A stretch of DNA of 64,000 nucleotides from JAVVHH01 sp964657565 (GTDB lineage Bacteria; Pseudomonadota; Alphaproteobacteria; Acetobacterales; Acetobacteraceae). A program made the position numbers and the translations under genes. The stretch spans positions 27,631-91,630 of the forward strand of contig CAZZVQ010000004.1 of the NCBI GenBank assembly GCA_964657565.1. The letters are read 5' to 3'. The notes under the pieces are model-generated. The model had not been told where the DNA came from. It searched no databases and saw only the letters and a list, made by a program, of their open reading frames with translations. This document shows positions 46,749 through 55,223 of this stretch, in pieces (the first letter of the stretch is position 1; the number at the start of each line of letters is the position of its first letter).

Positions 46749-49324
46749 GCGGTCTCCCAGTGCTGGGCGGTTGGCGGCGCGATCGTCTTGTAGAACAGCA
46801 GCTTCACCGCCTCGACGATCGCCAAGTAGGCCAGCGTGGCCCCGACCAGATAGACGAAGAACAGGGGAGGGGGCGGCACGAAGCCGAACCACGGCCCAAC
46901 CGGCAGGACGGGAAGCGCACAGGCCACGACCACCGCTCCGAGCGTCGTCCCGACCAGCAGCCGGCCCGGACGGCTGTGGAACACGAACCGCCGCGTGCGG
47001 ATGCAGAACACGACCAGCGCCTGCGTCACCATCGAATAAACGAACCAGCTCGTCTGGAAGACCGCCGCACCGGCCCCGAACACGTGCAGCAACGCGTAGA
47101 AGGTCACGAAATCGAACACCGAGCTGAGCGGCCCGAAGACCAGCATGAAACGCTGGACGAGCTTCACGTCCCACGTCACCGGACCGGTGACAGCCTCCGC
47201 GTCCACAGTATCGAACGGGATCGCGACCTCGGACAGGTTGTAGATGAGGTTGTTCAGCAGGATCTGGATCGGCAGCATCGGCAAAAACGGGAGAAACAGG
47301 GCCGCACCTGCCATGCTGAACATGTTGCCGAAATTGGAACTCGCGCCCATCAGCACGTATTTCGACACGTTCAAGACCGTGCCGCGACCCGCCACGATCG
47401 CGTTGCGCACGACCGAAAGGTCGTGGTCCAACAGGATGAGGTCCGCAGCCGCCCGCGCCACATCCGCCGCGCCGTCGACGGAGATGCCCACGTCGGCCGC
47501 ATGCAGCGCCGGGGCATCGTTGATGCCGTCGCCCAGGAAGCCGACCACGTGGCCCAGCCGCTTCAACGCCAGCAACACCCGATGCTTCTGCTGCGGGTTG
47601 ACCCGGCAAAACAGGTTGACCCGTGGCAAGGCCCCGATCAGCGCCTCGTCCGACATCCGTTCCAGCTCGGCACCGCTGAGCACGCCCGTCACGTCGACAC
47701 CGATCGCCTGGAACACGTGCCGGCTGACCTGCTCGTTGTCTCCGGTCAGCACCTTTACCGCGATGCCTGCCGCTGCCATGGCGCGGATGGTTGCGCCGGC
47801 CGACGCCTTGGGCGGGTCGAGGAACGCGGCGAAGCCCGAGAAGACCAGGTCCGCCTCGTCGCATACCGCCGCGGTCGCATGGCCCGCTTGCACCTGGCGG
47901 CTGGCGACGCCCAGTGCCCGGAACCCCTGCCCGCCGAGCCCGTCCAGCGTGGCTTCGAACACGCGCCTTGTTGCCGGGTCGAGCGGCAGTTCCTGGCCAT
48001 CCTTCTCGTAGGAGCCGGACAGGCGCAGCACGTCTTCCGGCGCCCCCTTCACGATCAACCGCCGCGTGCCCTCATGCTCGACCAGCACGGAGACGCGGCG
48101 CCGCTCGAAGTCGAACGGCACCTCGTCGATCTTGCGCCAGGCGGCGATGTCGAACGGACGAGCGCCGATGATCGCTTCGTCGAGCGGGCTTTTCATGCCG
48201 CTCTCGAACCGGCTGTTGATGCAGGCCTCGGCATAGGCGCGCTCGCATTCCACCCCATGCCCGTCGATGGTGCCGACCAGCTTGATCGCGGCCTCGGTCA
48301 GCGTGCCGGTCTTGTCGGTACACAGCATGTCCATCGCGCCGAGGTCGTGGATCGCCGACAGGCGCTTGACGATCACCCGGCGCTTGGACAGTTGCAGCGC
48401 CGAGCGTGCGAGCGTCACGGTCACGATCATGGGCAGCAACTCGGGCGTCAGCCCCACCGCCAGCGCCACCGCGAACATCAGCGATACCAGCAGCGGCCGA
48501 TGGAACCACAGGTTCACGACCAGGACGAACAGAACCATGAAGATGGTAAAGCGCATGATCAGCAGGCCAAACTTCCGGATGCCGACCGTGAACGCCGTTG
48601 CGGGCGGCTTCTCCGCAAGGCTGACCGCCAGCTTGCCCAACGCCGTCTTCTGACCTGTCAGGCACACGAGCACGGCCGCCGTGCCGCTGATGACCGACGT
48701 GCCTGCAAACACCGCGTTCGACGCGCCAGTCGGGTTCTGCGCCCCGAACGCGGTGGCCAACGCGGTGTCGCCTGCCAGCTTCTCGGCCGGATAGGGTTCT
48801 CCGGTCAGGAGCGCCTGGTTCACATACAGGTCGCGGCTCTCCAGCAGACGGCAATCGGCCGGCACCAAGTCACCGGCGATCAACTCGACCACGTCGCCAG
48901 GCACCAATTGGTCAATGGCTATCGAAATAGCCCGGCCGTCGCGGCGCACCGTCGCCTGCACCGCGACCGACCGCCGCAGCGCCTCGACCGCGTTCTGCGC
49001 GCGTACCTCCTGTACGAAGTCAAAGCAGATGCTCAACAGCACGATGAGGGCGATGACGACGAAGCTTGGGAGGTCCCCGGTCACCGCCGACATGGCACTG
49101 GCAGCAAGCAGGATGAGGATCAGCGGATTGCGGAACCGCGCCAGGAACTGGAGCACCAGCGGCTGACGCCTCTCGACCGCCGCGTCGTTCCGGCCATACC
49201 TCGCCAGGCGCGCGGCCGCCACCGCAGCGCCGAGCCCCGCCGGACGCGTGTCGAGCCGTGCCAGCAACCCTGACGCGGGCTCCGCCCAAAGGTCGCTCGG
49301 CCCAAATTCTTCAAGGTCTCCCAC
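46745..49324 (-). CDS. mgtA: Magnesium-translocating P-type ATPase (MgtA/MgtB family)
   Basis: 859 aa from a GTG at 49324, eight bases after the stop of the upstream gene; the open frame to 49468 overlaps that gene and is less likely. Motifs in order: N-terminal helix pair (LILILLAASAMSAVTGDLPS), actuator TGEPYPAEK, GLTPELLPMIVTVTLARSAL, phosphorylation site DKTGTLT (Asp near 333), KGAPEDVL, LTGDN and GDGINDAP, then PIQILLNNLIYNLSEVAIPF, which is specific for the Mg2+ branch. It pumps Mg2+ inward at the cytoplasmic membrane. No Mg-sensing leader was recognised. It is translated together with ackA. Confidence 0.92.
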   Translation of the reverse strand: MGDLEEFGPSDLWAEPASGLLARLDTRPAGLGAAVAAARLARYGRNDAAVERRQPLVLQFLARFRNPLILILLAASAMSAVTGDLPSFVVIALIVLLSICFDFVQEVRAQNAVEALRRSVAVQATVRRDGRAISIAIDQLVPGDVVELIAGDLVPADCRLLESRDLYVNQALLTGEPYPAEKLAGDTALATAFGAQNPTGASNAVFAGTSVISGTAAVLVCLTGQKTALGKLAVSLAEKPPATAFTVGIRKFGLLIMRFTIFMVLFVLVVNLWFHRPLLVSLMFAVALAVGLTPELLPMIVTVTLARSALQLSKRRVIVKRLSAIHDLGAMDMLCTDKTGTLTEAAIKLVGTIDGHGVECERAYAEACINSRFESGMKSPLDEAIIGARPFDIAAWRKIDEVPFDFERRRVSVLVEHEGTRRLIVKGAPEDVLRLSGSYEKDGQELPLDPATRRVFEATLDGLGGQGFRALGVASRQVQAGHATAAVCDEADLVFSGFAAFLDPPKASAGATIRAMAAAGIAVKVLTGDNEQVSRHVFQAIGVDVTGVLSGAELERMSDEALIGALPRVNLFCRVNPQQKHRVLLALKRLGHVVGFLGDGINDAPALHAADVGISVDGAADVARAAADLILLDHDLSVVRNAIVAGRGTVLNVSKYVLMGASSNFGNMFSMAGAALFLPFLPMLPIQILLNNLIYNLSEVAIPFDTVDAEAVTGPVTWDVKLVQRFMLVFGPLSSVFDFVTFYALLHVFGAGAAVFQTSWFVYSMVTQALVVFCIRTRRFVFHSRPGRLLVGTTLGAVVVACALPVLPVGPWFGFVPPPPLFFVYLVGATLAYLAIVEAVKLLFYKTIAPPTAQHWETA

Positions 49325-49332
49325 CCGGGGTC

Positions 49333-49827
49333 TTAACTCCCGGTCGGAACTCGACTGATCGGAGTGGCCGTTGCCGCCGGGTCCGCGACGGACTCGGCCG
49401 CATGGGGCACGACAAGTACTGCGACCCCCGCCAGCAAGGCCACCGTCAGAATGGCCACGATCAGCCACGGGCTTTTCTGCGCCGTTTCGGCAATCAAGCG
49501 ATGCTTGGAACTGGAAGCGGGTTGGAGGGGCTCGTCACGGTCAATCTGTCTCGGGAGCAGGGCTACCAGCCGGGCGGCGATCGTGGTTGCATCCGGCAGC
49601 GGCCACAGACTGGCCGGCATCGCCGCGATCAGCCGCGCCAATCCCTCCGTTGCCGCTTTCTGTGGCTGCTTGGCGAGCCGCTCGGCCTCCTGCCAGGGGT
49701 CGAGCCCTTGGCGGGCCAGCGCCGAGAGGACGCTCAACGGCATGCCGCTACGCTCGACGCCGATATTGGCGAAGAGGAAACCGTTGAGGTTCGACCTGCC
49801 GAGCGCGAAGGCGTCTTGCTGTGTCAT
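49333..49827 (-). CDS. Hypothetical single-pass membrane protein upstream of mgtA
   Basis: 164 aa. GAGGAG lies just ahead of the ATG. The first 120 residues look soluble and helical (MTQQDAFALGRSNLNGFLFA, VLSALARQGLDPWQEAERLA). Residues about 122-145 form one membrane helix (SPWLIVAILTVALLAGVAVL) with a short periplasmic tail rich in Ala and Thr. I do not recognise the family. The stop is 8 bases before the mgtA start, and the mgtA ribosome site lies inside its end, so the two are coupled. It could be a small regulatory partner of the pump. Confidence 0.7.
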   Translation of the reverse strand: MTQQDAFALGRSNLNGFLFANIGVERSGMPLSVLSALARQGLDPWQEAERLAKQPQKAATEGLARLIAAMPASLWPLPDATTIAARLVALLPRQIDRDEPLQPASSSKHRLIAETAQKSPWLIVAILTVALLAGVAVLVVPHAAESVADPAATATPISRVPTGS

Positions 49828-49908
49828 GGGAGTGCTCCTCGTTCCCTCGAGCGACCGAAAATGGCAGCGACATCGGAGCTTGGGCGCGCACGGGGCAGTG
49901 CGTCAGGC

Positions 49909-49923
49909 TCGGAAACTACGCAG
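49909..49923 (-). promoter_or_regulatory. Shared promoter motif, copy 2 (toward mgtA operon)
   Basis: On the minus strand it reads CTGCGTAGTTTCCGA, sharing the GTAGTTTCCGA core with copy 1. It lies 82 bases upstream of the first gene of the membrane-protein-mgtA-ackA operon, with the same orientation to its gene as copy 1 has to USP. Confidence 0.45.
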
Positions 49924-50044
49924 GCACCGGCTTCAGTTCGGTCGGCGACGACGCAACTCCAACGCACCGGTATCGCTCCGGCGGAGAAAAACGGGAATCC
50001 CTCAAGTCCCAGCGGCCGGTAGCCAGCTCTGGCGAGCCGTCTCG

Positions 50045-50059
50045 ATGAGTAGTTTCCGA
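50045..50059 (+). promoter_or_regulatory. Shared promoter motif, copy 3 (exact match to copy 1)
   Basis: ATGAGTAGTTTCCGA on the plus strand, identical over 15 bases to the USP copy. It points away from the mgtA operon toward the end of the PEP-CTERM gene. It might pair with copy 2 as a second site for the same regulator, or be a leftover of a lost promoter. Confidence 0.4.
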
Positions 50060-50152
50060 CCCTGCGGGGAGCGCTGTGGCGTCTCTACATCTTGCGGCGG
50101 AGTGCGGAGCATTCCGGCCAGCCCACCCCGATTCACCCCGAGCCGGGCTTTG

Positions 50153-50183
50153 CGGTCACGCTCGAGGTTTCCGAGCGTGACCG
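50153..50183 (-). terminator. Perfect GC hairpin after the PEP-CTERM gene
   Basis: CGGTCACGCTCG at 50153-50164 pairs with CGAGCGTGACCG at 50172-50183, a 12-bp perfect stem with a 7-base loop. It lies 9 bases past the stop of the minus-strand gene at 50193. No clear T tract follows. Confidence 0.6.
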
Positions 50184-50192
50184 TCTATGAGC

Positions 50193-51452
50193 TTACCTCA
50201 TTGAGCGTCGGCGCCACATCGTCAGGCCCAACATTCCGACCAGGGCCGTCAACGCCAGCGTTGCCGAGTTGGGTTCTGGCACATTCTGCGCAAAGACTGC
50301 CACGCAGCCGTTCACGCAACCCGTGTTCGGAAATGCGGCCGACGAGGCCGTGATCGGCACAAAGATCTCGTCATTGAGCGGATCGACCGCCACCGAATGA
50401 AGATTGCTTTTGCCAAACCCGGCCGTCGTCAAGTCGATGGACTGCAGCAACGCGTAACCCGCATCACTGTATATGTCGATCACGCGGTCGCCGGCGGCGT
50501 TGCTGCCGGTCACGTAGTGGTCGCCATTGGCAGAGTCATACCAAAGCTCGTCCGATCCCGACACAGCCGTGAGCGTCGCCACGATTGTACCATTGCCTGC
50601 CGGGTTCAACACCACAGTCTGCGTGCCTGCCGTCCCGCAACCAATCATGAGATTGCCGCTCGCGCCGAGCGTCAGGCCAGCCGGTGAGCAGGCCGCAATC
50701 CCGAAGCTGGACAGATTGTAGCTCCGCAATGCCGTGCCCGTTGCACTGAACTCCTCCACGCCGCCGGCATCGGTCCCATTGAAAGTTGGGACCGAAACAA
50801 AGAAGGTGCCGGTGTTCGGGTTCCAGACAGATTGCTCGAGGCCGCCACTCGCCACCTGGTTCGGTACGGTGATGTTGGTCGCCGTCAACGATGGCGTAGG
50901 TGGCGTGGCGCTGATCAGCGAAGCATAGGCTGGCGCATTGGCATTGTTCGCAGCGAAGATCGCATTCGTGGCTGGCGAATAGGCCATCTCGTCGACCCGA
51001 AAGGCGCCGCCGCCCGTGCTGACGCTCCCGAGCGCGATCGGGTTGGCCGGGTTGGTCACATTGAACGAGCGCAGGGTACTGCCACCGTCGCCGGCATAGA
51101 GTGTGGCCACCCCGCCGTTGTTGACCACGACGACACCATCCGGCCCGGAGACGGACGTAGTGGCCTGTTGACCCACGAATCCGCCGGCCTGGCCGACGAC
51201 CGTATTGGTCGCTCCGTTGATGATGTCCACGCTCGCGTTGGATCGGTCGGCCACGTAGTAGTAGCCGGTGAGCGGGTCGACATAACTGATGTCGAAGCTG
51301 TTGAATTTGCCGCCCTGGCTATTCACCGAACTGGCCGGGATCGCGATCGTCGTCGATAGCGCATAGTTGGTTTGTGCGGCGAGGCCGAGGGTCGGAGACA
51401 CGATGACGCAGAGTGCCGACAGACACACGCCTCGAAAGAGATGCTTGGACAT
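50193..51452 (-). CDS. PEP-CTERM sorting-domain protein with predicted beta-propeller
   Basis: 419 aa. A signal peptide (LFRGVCLSALCVIVSPTLGL, cleavage near AAQ) begins it. The mature part has repeating segments such as ISYVDPLTGYYYVADRSNAS, VDIINGATNTVV, LHSVAVDPLNDEIFVPI, resembling NHL/YVTN-type propeller blades, with many Thr, Ser and Asn. The C-terminus is a complete PEP-CTERM tripartite signal: VPEPNSAT, a hydrophobic helix, then WRRRSMR. Such proteins are cut and anchored or released by an exosortase, often along with extracellular polysaccharide. No exosortase gene is in this window. It follows the sensor kinase gene by 58 bases and may belong to its regulon. Confidence 0.85.
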   Translation of the reverse strand: MSKHLFRGVCLSALCVIVSPTLGLAAQTNYALSTTIAIPASSVNSQGGKFNSFDISYVDPLTGYYYVADRSNASVDIINGATNTVVGQAGGFVGQQATTSVSGPDGVVVVNNGGVATLYAGDGGSTLRSFNVTNPANPIALGSVSTGGGAFRVDEMAYSPATNAIFAANNANAPAYASLISATPPTPSLTATNITVPNQVASGGLEQSVWNPNTGTFFVSVPTFNGTDAGGVEEFSATGTALRSYNLSSFGIAACSPAGLTLGASGNLMIGCGTAGTQTVVLNPAGNGTIVATLTAVSGSDELWYDSANGDHYVTGSNAAGDRVIDIYSDAGYALLQSIDLTTAGFGKSNLHSVAVDPLNDEIFVPITASSAAFPNTGCVNGCVAVFAQNVPEPNSATLALTALVGMLGLTMWRRRSMR

Positions 51453-51480
51453 TCGCCGTTTCCTTGTTCAACTTTTGCTT

Positions 51481-51502
51481 AAATTGAGAGTAGCTGCAAT
51501 TT
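51481..51502. promoter_or_regulatory. AT-rich inverted repeat before the PEP-CTERM gene
   Basis: AAATTG at 51481-51486 and CAATTT at 51497-51502, 10 bases apart, in the 58-base AT-rich gap between the kinase gene and the PEP-CTERM gene. It suggests a separate promoter or operator for the PEP-CTERM gene. Confidence 0.3.
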
Positions 51503-51510
51503 AGAAACGC

Positions 51511-52968
51511 TCACGGCACACTTCCGCGTGATAAAGTTTGGAATTTCCCAACGTGGCGTGCTGGCTTTGCTGAGAACGATAGGCGGGCGCGTAGCCCAGG
51601 ATCGCCGCGAGCGAGACTTATATCGCCACCGTGCAAAGTGACGACCGCATTGACCAGCGCGAGCCCGAGGCCGTTCCCGGGACTGGTCCGGCTCTGCTCG
51701 GTCCGGAAAAACCGGCGGGTCAGCATCGCAAGATGGGCCTCCTGCACGCCCGGGCCATTATCCTGGACAACGACATGAACACGGTTGTCCGACCGTCCGA
51801 CCGAAAGGTCGATCTGCGTTCCCGATGGTGTATGGCGCATCGCGTTCTCGACCAGGTTCGCCACCGCCTGGGTGAGCAATTCTCGATCTCCGATCATCCA
51901 CGCTGGGGCGGCAGAAATGGTTTGGAGAAAATGACCGCTGGCCTCCGCATCGGGACGATAGGCGTCGACCACCGTCTCGGCGAGTTCGGCCAGATCGACG
52001 GGAGCGACGAGGACGTTGCTCGCATGACCTTCCACCTGTGCGATCCGTAACAGGGCAGAGAATGTCCCCAGCAAGGCGTCCGCATCACCCAGCGCCAAGT
52101 CAACGGCGGCTTCGTAGTCAGCCACCGATCGCGCCCGAAGCCGTGCGCCTTCGAGTCGTTGATAGAGGCGTGTCAGCGGCGTGCGGAGATCGTGGGCGAC
52201 GTCGCTGCTCACTTGCCGCAGGCTGTCCATCAGCAAAGCGATACGGTCGAGCATGCGGTTCAACGTCCCTGCGAGACGGTCGAGGTCGTCGCCTGTGTTG
52301 CGCGACGGGATGCGCCGGCTAAGGTCGCCGGCGATGATGGCTTCTGCGGTTCGGCCGATCGCGTCCACCTGGCGCAAGAAGGCGCGGCTCAACATCAGCC
52401 CGCCCGCGATGCCGAGCAGGGTTGCCGGTCCGACCGTCCAGGCGAACGCACTCACGATAGCCTGCTCGAGATCATCGATTTCGGCCAGGTCGGCCCCGAC
52501 CGCCAGAACCAGGCCGTTGCCCAGATCCGCCACCAACGCGCGGGTGAGTTCTGGCCGCCCGTCATCTTCCGTCGTCATCGGGACGAAGAGGTTGGTCCAT
52601 CCCGGCGACAGGTGAGTTTGCGCGGGGATCTCGCCCGCAAGATGCCGGCCCGACCGGTCCTGCAGAAGATAATCGAGCGCGCTGACCCCCTTGCCTCGCA
52701 CCTCCACCGCGCGGAGCAGACCCTCGAAACCCCCGGCGTGGTATTCGTCGCGCATGAAGTTCATCTCGACTTCAATGCGTGCATCGATCTGTCGCTCGAA
52801 CGCCGCCCGTGCCTGGAAGAACACCGCGGCGCCGAGCAGCAGCGCCGAACCGATGAAGATCGCGAGGTAGAGGGCTGCCAGCCGAAAGGTGTTCGCGCGC
52901 ACGATTCTCGGCAGCTTTTGCCGCGAGAACAGGCGCGCGATCAACTCTGCGCCTGGTCGAGTCAACAT
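51511..52968 (-). CDS. Two-component sensor histidine kinase
   Basis: 485 aa. Two membrane helices (LAALYLAIFIGSALLLGAAV near residue 30 and FAWTVGPATLLGIAGGLMLS near 175) enclose a periplasmic sensor of about 130 residues. Next are a HAMP linker (DLSRRIPSRNTGDDLDRLAG), the dimerisation/phospho-acceptor helix SSDVAHDLRTPLTRLYQRLE with the active His, and the ATPase part with NLVENAMRHTPSGT (N box), DNGPGVQE (G1), RFFRTEQSRTSPGNGLGLAL (F and G2 boxes). The N-terminus overlaps the response-regulator stop by 7 bases; GAGGA precedes the ATG. The signal sensed is unknown. Confidence 0.93.
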   Translation of the reverse strand: MLTRPGAELIARLFSRQKLPRIVRANTFRLAALYLAIFIGSALLLGAAVFFQARAAFERQIDARIEVEMNFMRDEYHAGGFEGLLRAVEVRGKGVSALDYLLQDRSGRHLAGEIPAQTHLSPGWTNLFVPMTTEDDGRPELTRALVADLGNGLVLAVGADLAEIDDLEQAIVSAFAWTVGPATLLGIAGGLMLSRAFLRQVDAIGRTAEAIIAGDLSRRIPSRNTGDDLDRLAGTLNRMLDRIALLMDSLRQVSSDVAHDLRTPLTRLYQRLEGARLRARSVADYEAAVDLALGDADALLGTFSALLRIAQVEGHASNVLVAPVDLAELAETVVDAYRPDAEASGHFLQTISAAPAWMIGDRELLTQAVANLVENAMRHTPSGTQIDLSVGRSDNRVHVVVQDNGPGVQEAHLAMLTRRFFRTEQSRTSPGNGLGLALVNAVVTLHGGDISLARGDPGLRARLSFSAKPARHVGKFQTLSRGSVP

Positions 52969-53651
52969 GTATCCTCGGCTGGAAGGCGCAATACGTAGCC
53001 CACACCGCGGACGGTGTGGATTAGGTCATACCCACCGTTTTGGCTCAGTTTCGAGCGCAATCGACTGATATGCGTCTCCACGATGTTCGTCTTTGGGTCG
53101 AAGTGGAAATTCCAAACCGCCTCGAGCAGCATCGTCCGCGTGACCGCCCGGTCGGCGTTGGACAGCAGCACTGCCAATAGTTGAAACTCGCGCGGCTGCA
53201 GATCGATGGCCTGGCCGCGCCGGAAGACGCTGCGCTTGAGCAAATCCACCTCGAGGTCGCCAACGCGCAACAAGATCGGCATGTCGGACAAGGGCGGTCG
53301 TCGCGCCAACGCATTCACGCGGGCAAGGAGTTCGGCGAACGCGAACGGCTTGACCAGATAGTCGTCGCCCCCCGCCTCCAGGCCTCGCACCCGGTCTCCT
53401 ACGCCGCCCAACGCCGTCAGGAACAGGACCGGTGACTTGACCCGGCTGCCACGCAACGCCTGAACCAGCGCCAGCCCATCCAAGCCCGGCAGCATTCGGT
53501 CGATGACGAGCACGTCATAGGCACTCTCGCGGGCGGCGAGCAGCCCGTCAGGCCCCGACGCGGCCACGTCAACCAGGTGACCCTGCTCCTGCAGGCCTTG
53601 GGCCACATAGCTCCGGGTTTCGGAATCGTCTTCGACCACGAGCAATCTCAT
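52962..53651 (-). CDS. OmpR-family response regulator
   Basis: 229 aa. The receiver domain has the acidic pocket (VVEDDSE), the phospho-acceptor Asp in DVLVIDRMLPGLDGLALVQA, the switch Thr in PVLFLTALG and the Lys in DDYLVKPFAFAELLARVNAL. The C-terminal winged helix ends TNIVETHISRLRSKLSQNGG and YDLIHTVRGVGYVLRLP. It is phosphorylated by the overlapping kinase and should control nearby surface genes (PEP-CTERM, Tad-like), which is inferred from position only. Confidence 0.94.
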   Translation of the reverse strand: MRLLVVEDDSETRSYVAQGLQEQGHLVDVAASGPDGLLAARESAYDVLVIDRMLPGLDGLALVQALRGSRVKSPVLFLTALGGVGDRVRGLEAGGDDYLVKPFAFAELLARVNALARRPPLSDMPILLRVGDLEVDLLKRSVFRRGQAIDLQPREFQLLAVLLSNADRAVTRTMLLEAVWNFHFDPKTNIVETHISRLRSKLSQNGGYDLIHTVRGVGYVLRLPAEDTC

Positions 53652-53676
53652 GCCAGCGCAACTCTGTCCCTAAGCC

Positions 53677-53979
53677 GTGGCCGCGTCCATCGTCTGCTGC
53701 AGTGCCCAGGACACCACCGAGCAAGTCGACGCCCAGATCATTTCGCGGGCGCTGCTGCAGCAGACGGAGCAGTTGCTCGCCACGCTGGAACTGCCGATCT
53801 TGAACCATAACCAGGGCAACATCGCCATCGAGCGGGCGACGAGGGAGCAACTCCATGCCGACGCCAATTCGTCGTTGCGTCGGAGTATCACCGCACTGAC
53901 TGAGCGCGGGCTCGAGGCGATCACCCGGGGATGCCGGATCAAGACGGCTGGCGTCGTTCTGCAATCTAGGGTTGCATAA
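53677..53979 (+). CDS. Small hypothetical helical protein
   Basis: 100 aa from a GTG at 53677. It has no signal or membrane segment. The composition is protein-like and strongly helical (TEQVDAQIISRALLQQTEQL, IERATREQLHADANSSLRRS). No family is recognised. It is divergent from the response regulator by 25 bases and precedes the TadE-like genes. A good ribosome site is missing, so it could be a chance frame. Confidence 0.4.
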   Translation: MAASIVCCSAQDTTEQVDAQIISRALLQQTEQLLATLELPILNHNQGNIAIERATREQLHADANSSLRRSITALTERGLEAITRGCRIKTAGVVLQSRVA

Positions 53980-54025
53980 ACTCGGTTTTTATGGCAACGT
54001 ATCGTGAACTGATGCTGTTGTTGGC

Positions 54026-54556
54026 GTGCTGGATCGATACCGCCCCCTTGTCCGAAGCGTTCTTGGCGACCGCCGTGGCGCGACCATGATCGAGTTCGCG
54101 CTCACGGCGAACGCGTTCTTGTTCTGCCTGTTCGCGGTCATCGGCGTCGGGGTGGACGCGTTCTATCAGCAGGCGCTCGATGACGCGGTGCGGGACGCCA
54201 CACGCCAGCTGCAGCTCGGAGCGCAGGCTTCGGCGAGCGCCGGCAATTTCCTGACTGCGGTCTGCTCCGAACTCGGCCTGCTCGATTCCTCGTGCCAGAC
54301 CAGCCTGTCGTACGTCGTCCAGGCGGGCACCGTCGCTGGCGGATTCGCGTCGCTCACGCCGCAGACGCTCAGCGCCTCGGGCGCCTATTCCAAGTCGTTC
54401 TTCTCTGGCAATCCCTTCGCGCCCGGTGTTCCCGTCCTGGTTCAGGTCGCCTATCCGCTGCCATTCACACTGCCTTTCTTTGGCAACGTACTCACCTGGA
54501 CCAATACCGGCTCGATCGTCGCCACTGCGGCCGTCACCGCGGAGCCGTATCAATGA
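54026..54556 (+). CDS. TadE-like pilus/pseudopilin protein
   Basis: 176 aa from a GTG at 54026. The TadE hallmark is a basic stretch (LGDRRGATMIEFAL), in which Glu follows the prepilin-type processing site, leading into a membrane helix (NAFLFCLFAVIGVGVDAFYQ) and then QALDDAVRDATRQLQLG. The rest is an extracytoplasmic domain with few charges. TadE/F proteins are minor pseudopilins of Flp/Tad tight-adherence systems. No tadA, tadB, tadC, rcpA or flp gene is in this window, so the machinery must lie elsewhere. Confidence 0.75.
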   Translation: MLDRYRPLVRSVLGDRRGATMIEFALTANAFLFCLFAVIGVGVDAFYQQALDDAVRDATRQLQLGAQASASAGNFLTAVCSELGLLDSSCQTSLSYVVQAGTVAGGFASLTPQTLSASGAYSKSFFSGNPFAPGVPVLVQVAYPLPFTLPFFGNVLTWTNTGSIVATAAVTAEPYQ

Positions 54557-54572
54557 CCGGTCTTTGGCAAGG

Positions 54573-55223
54573 ATGCGCCTGACCAATCGTCGCGGCATCG
54601 CGACCATCGAGTTTGCGCTGATCGCCCCGGTGATGGTGACCGTCATCTTCGGAACGATCGAGCTCAGTAACGTGTTTCGGATCCAGGCCAAGGTGAACAC
54701 GGCAACCGGGCTGCTGGCCTCGTTCGTTGCGGGCGGTCCATCGGCCACCGCCCCGTCCGGTTCGCTGGCAGACCAGTGCACCGGTGCTCTGCTCAACCTG
54801 GCGCCGTTTCCAAGCGCCGGCTTTTCCGCCGACATCGCCTCGATCACGAACGATCATCCGAGCAACCGGGTGGCCGGCTCGACCGACGCGACGACCATTC
54901 AGACCTATCTCGATTGGGAGAACATCTCCTCCTGCCCGACACGGTCGGCGAGCACGATGGCGCTGGCCGGCGCCTACGCGCTGGCGAATTCGCCGCAATC
55001 GATGCTGACCCGCAGCGGGGCGCCCGCCTCGACTCCGTCCGACCTGGCGTATTCCTATTCCGCGATCATCGTGACCACCAGCTATCGATACAGCAACATC
55101 CTCACGTTCGTCTTGGGCCAGACCATCACGCTCAACGGGGTCGCGGTGGTTCGGCCACGGTCCAACTCGACCATCGCTTGCACGAACGTTCCGGGAGGCA
55201 CGGCATGTCCATCGCTTCAGTAA
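54573..55223 (+). CDS. TadE-like pilus/pseudopilin protein (second copy)
   Basis: 216 aa from ATG 54573. It has the same architecture: LTNRRGIATIEFALIAPVMV with the conserved Glu, then FGTIELSNVFRIQAKVNTAT, a signature TadE segment (E-x-x-x-x-x-R-x-x-x). The ectodomain has paired Cys. The upstream in-frame extension to 54426 is a shadow of the previous gene. The ribosome site is weak; translation may be coupled. It overlaps the next gene by 19 bases. Confidence 0.8.
   Translation: MRLTNRRGIATIEFALIAPVMVTVIFGTIELSNVFRIQAKVNTATGLLASFVAGGPSATAPSGSLADQCTGALLNLAPFPSAGFSADIASITNDHPSNRVAGSTDATTIQTYLDWENISSCPTRSASTMALAGAYALANSPQSMLTRSGAPASTPSDLAYSYSAIIVTTSYRYSNILTFVLGQTITLNGVAVVRPRSNSTIACTNVPGGTACPSLQ

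Larger units (their letters stand above)
49828..50192. other. Intergenic region with two motif copies and a hairpin
   Basis: 365 bases without a convincing gene; short frames on both strands look like noise. It holds the promoter region of the membrane-protein-mgtA-ackA operon, motif copies at 49909-49923 and 50045-50059, and the transcript-end hairpin of the PEP-CTERM gene at 50153-50183. What the plus-directed motif at 50045 would control is unclear, because no plus-strand gene follows. Confidence 0.6.

Noticed and set aside
46739..49273. 844-codon plus-strand frame opposite mgtA
   Set aside because: His/Gln/Arg-rich shadow; the minus strand has a complete P-type ATPase.
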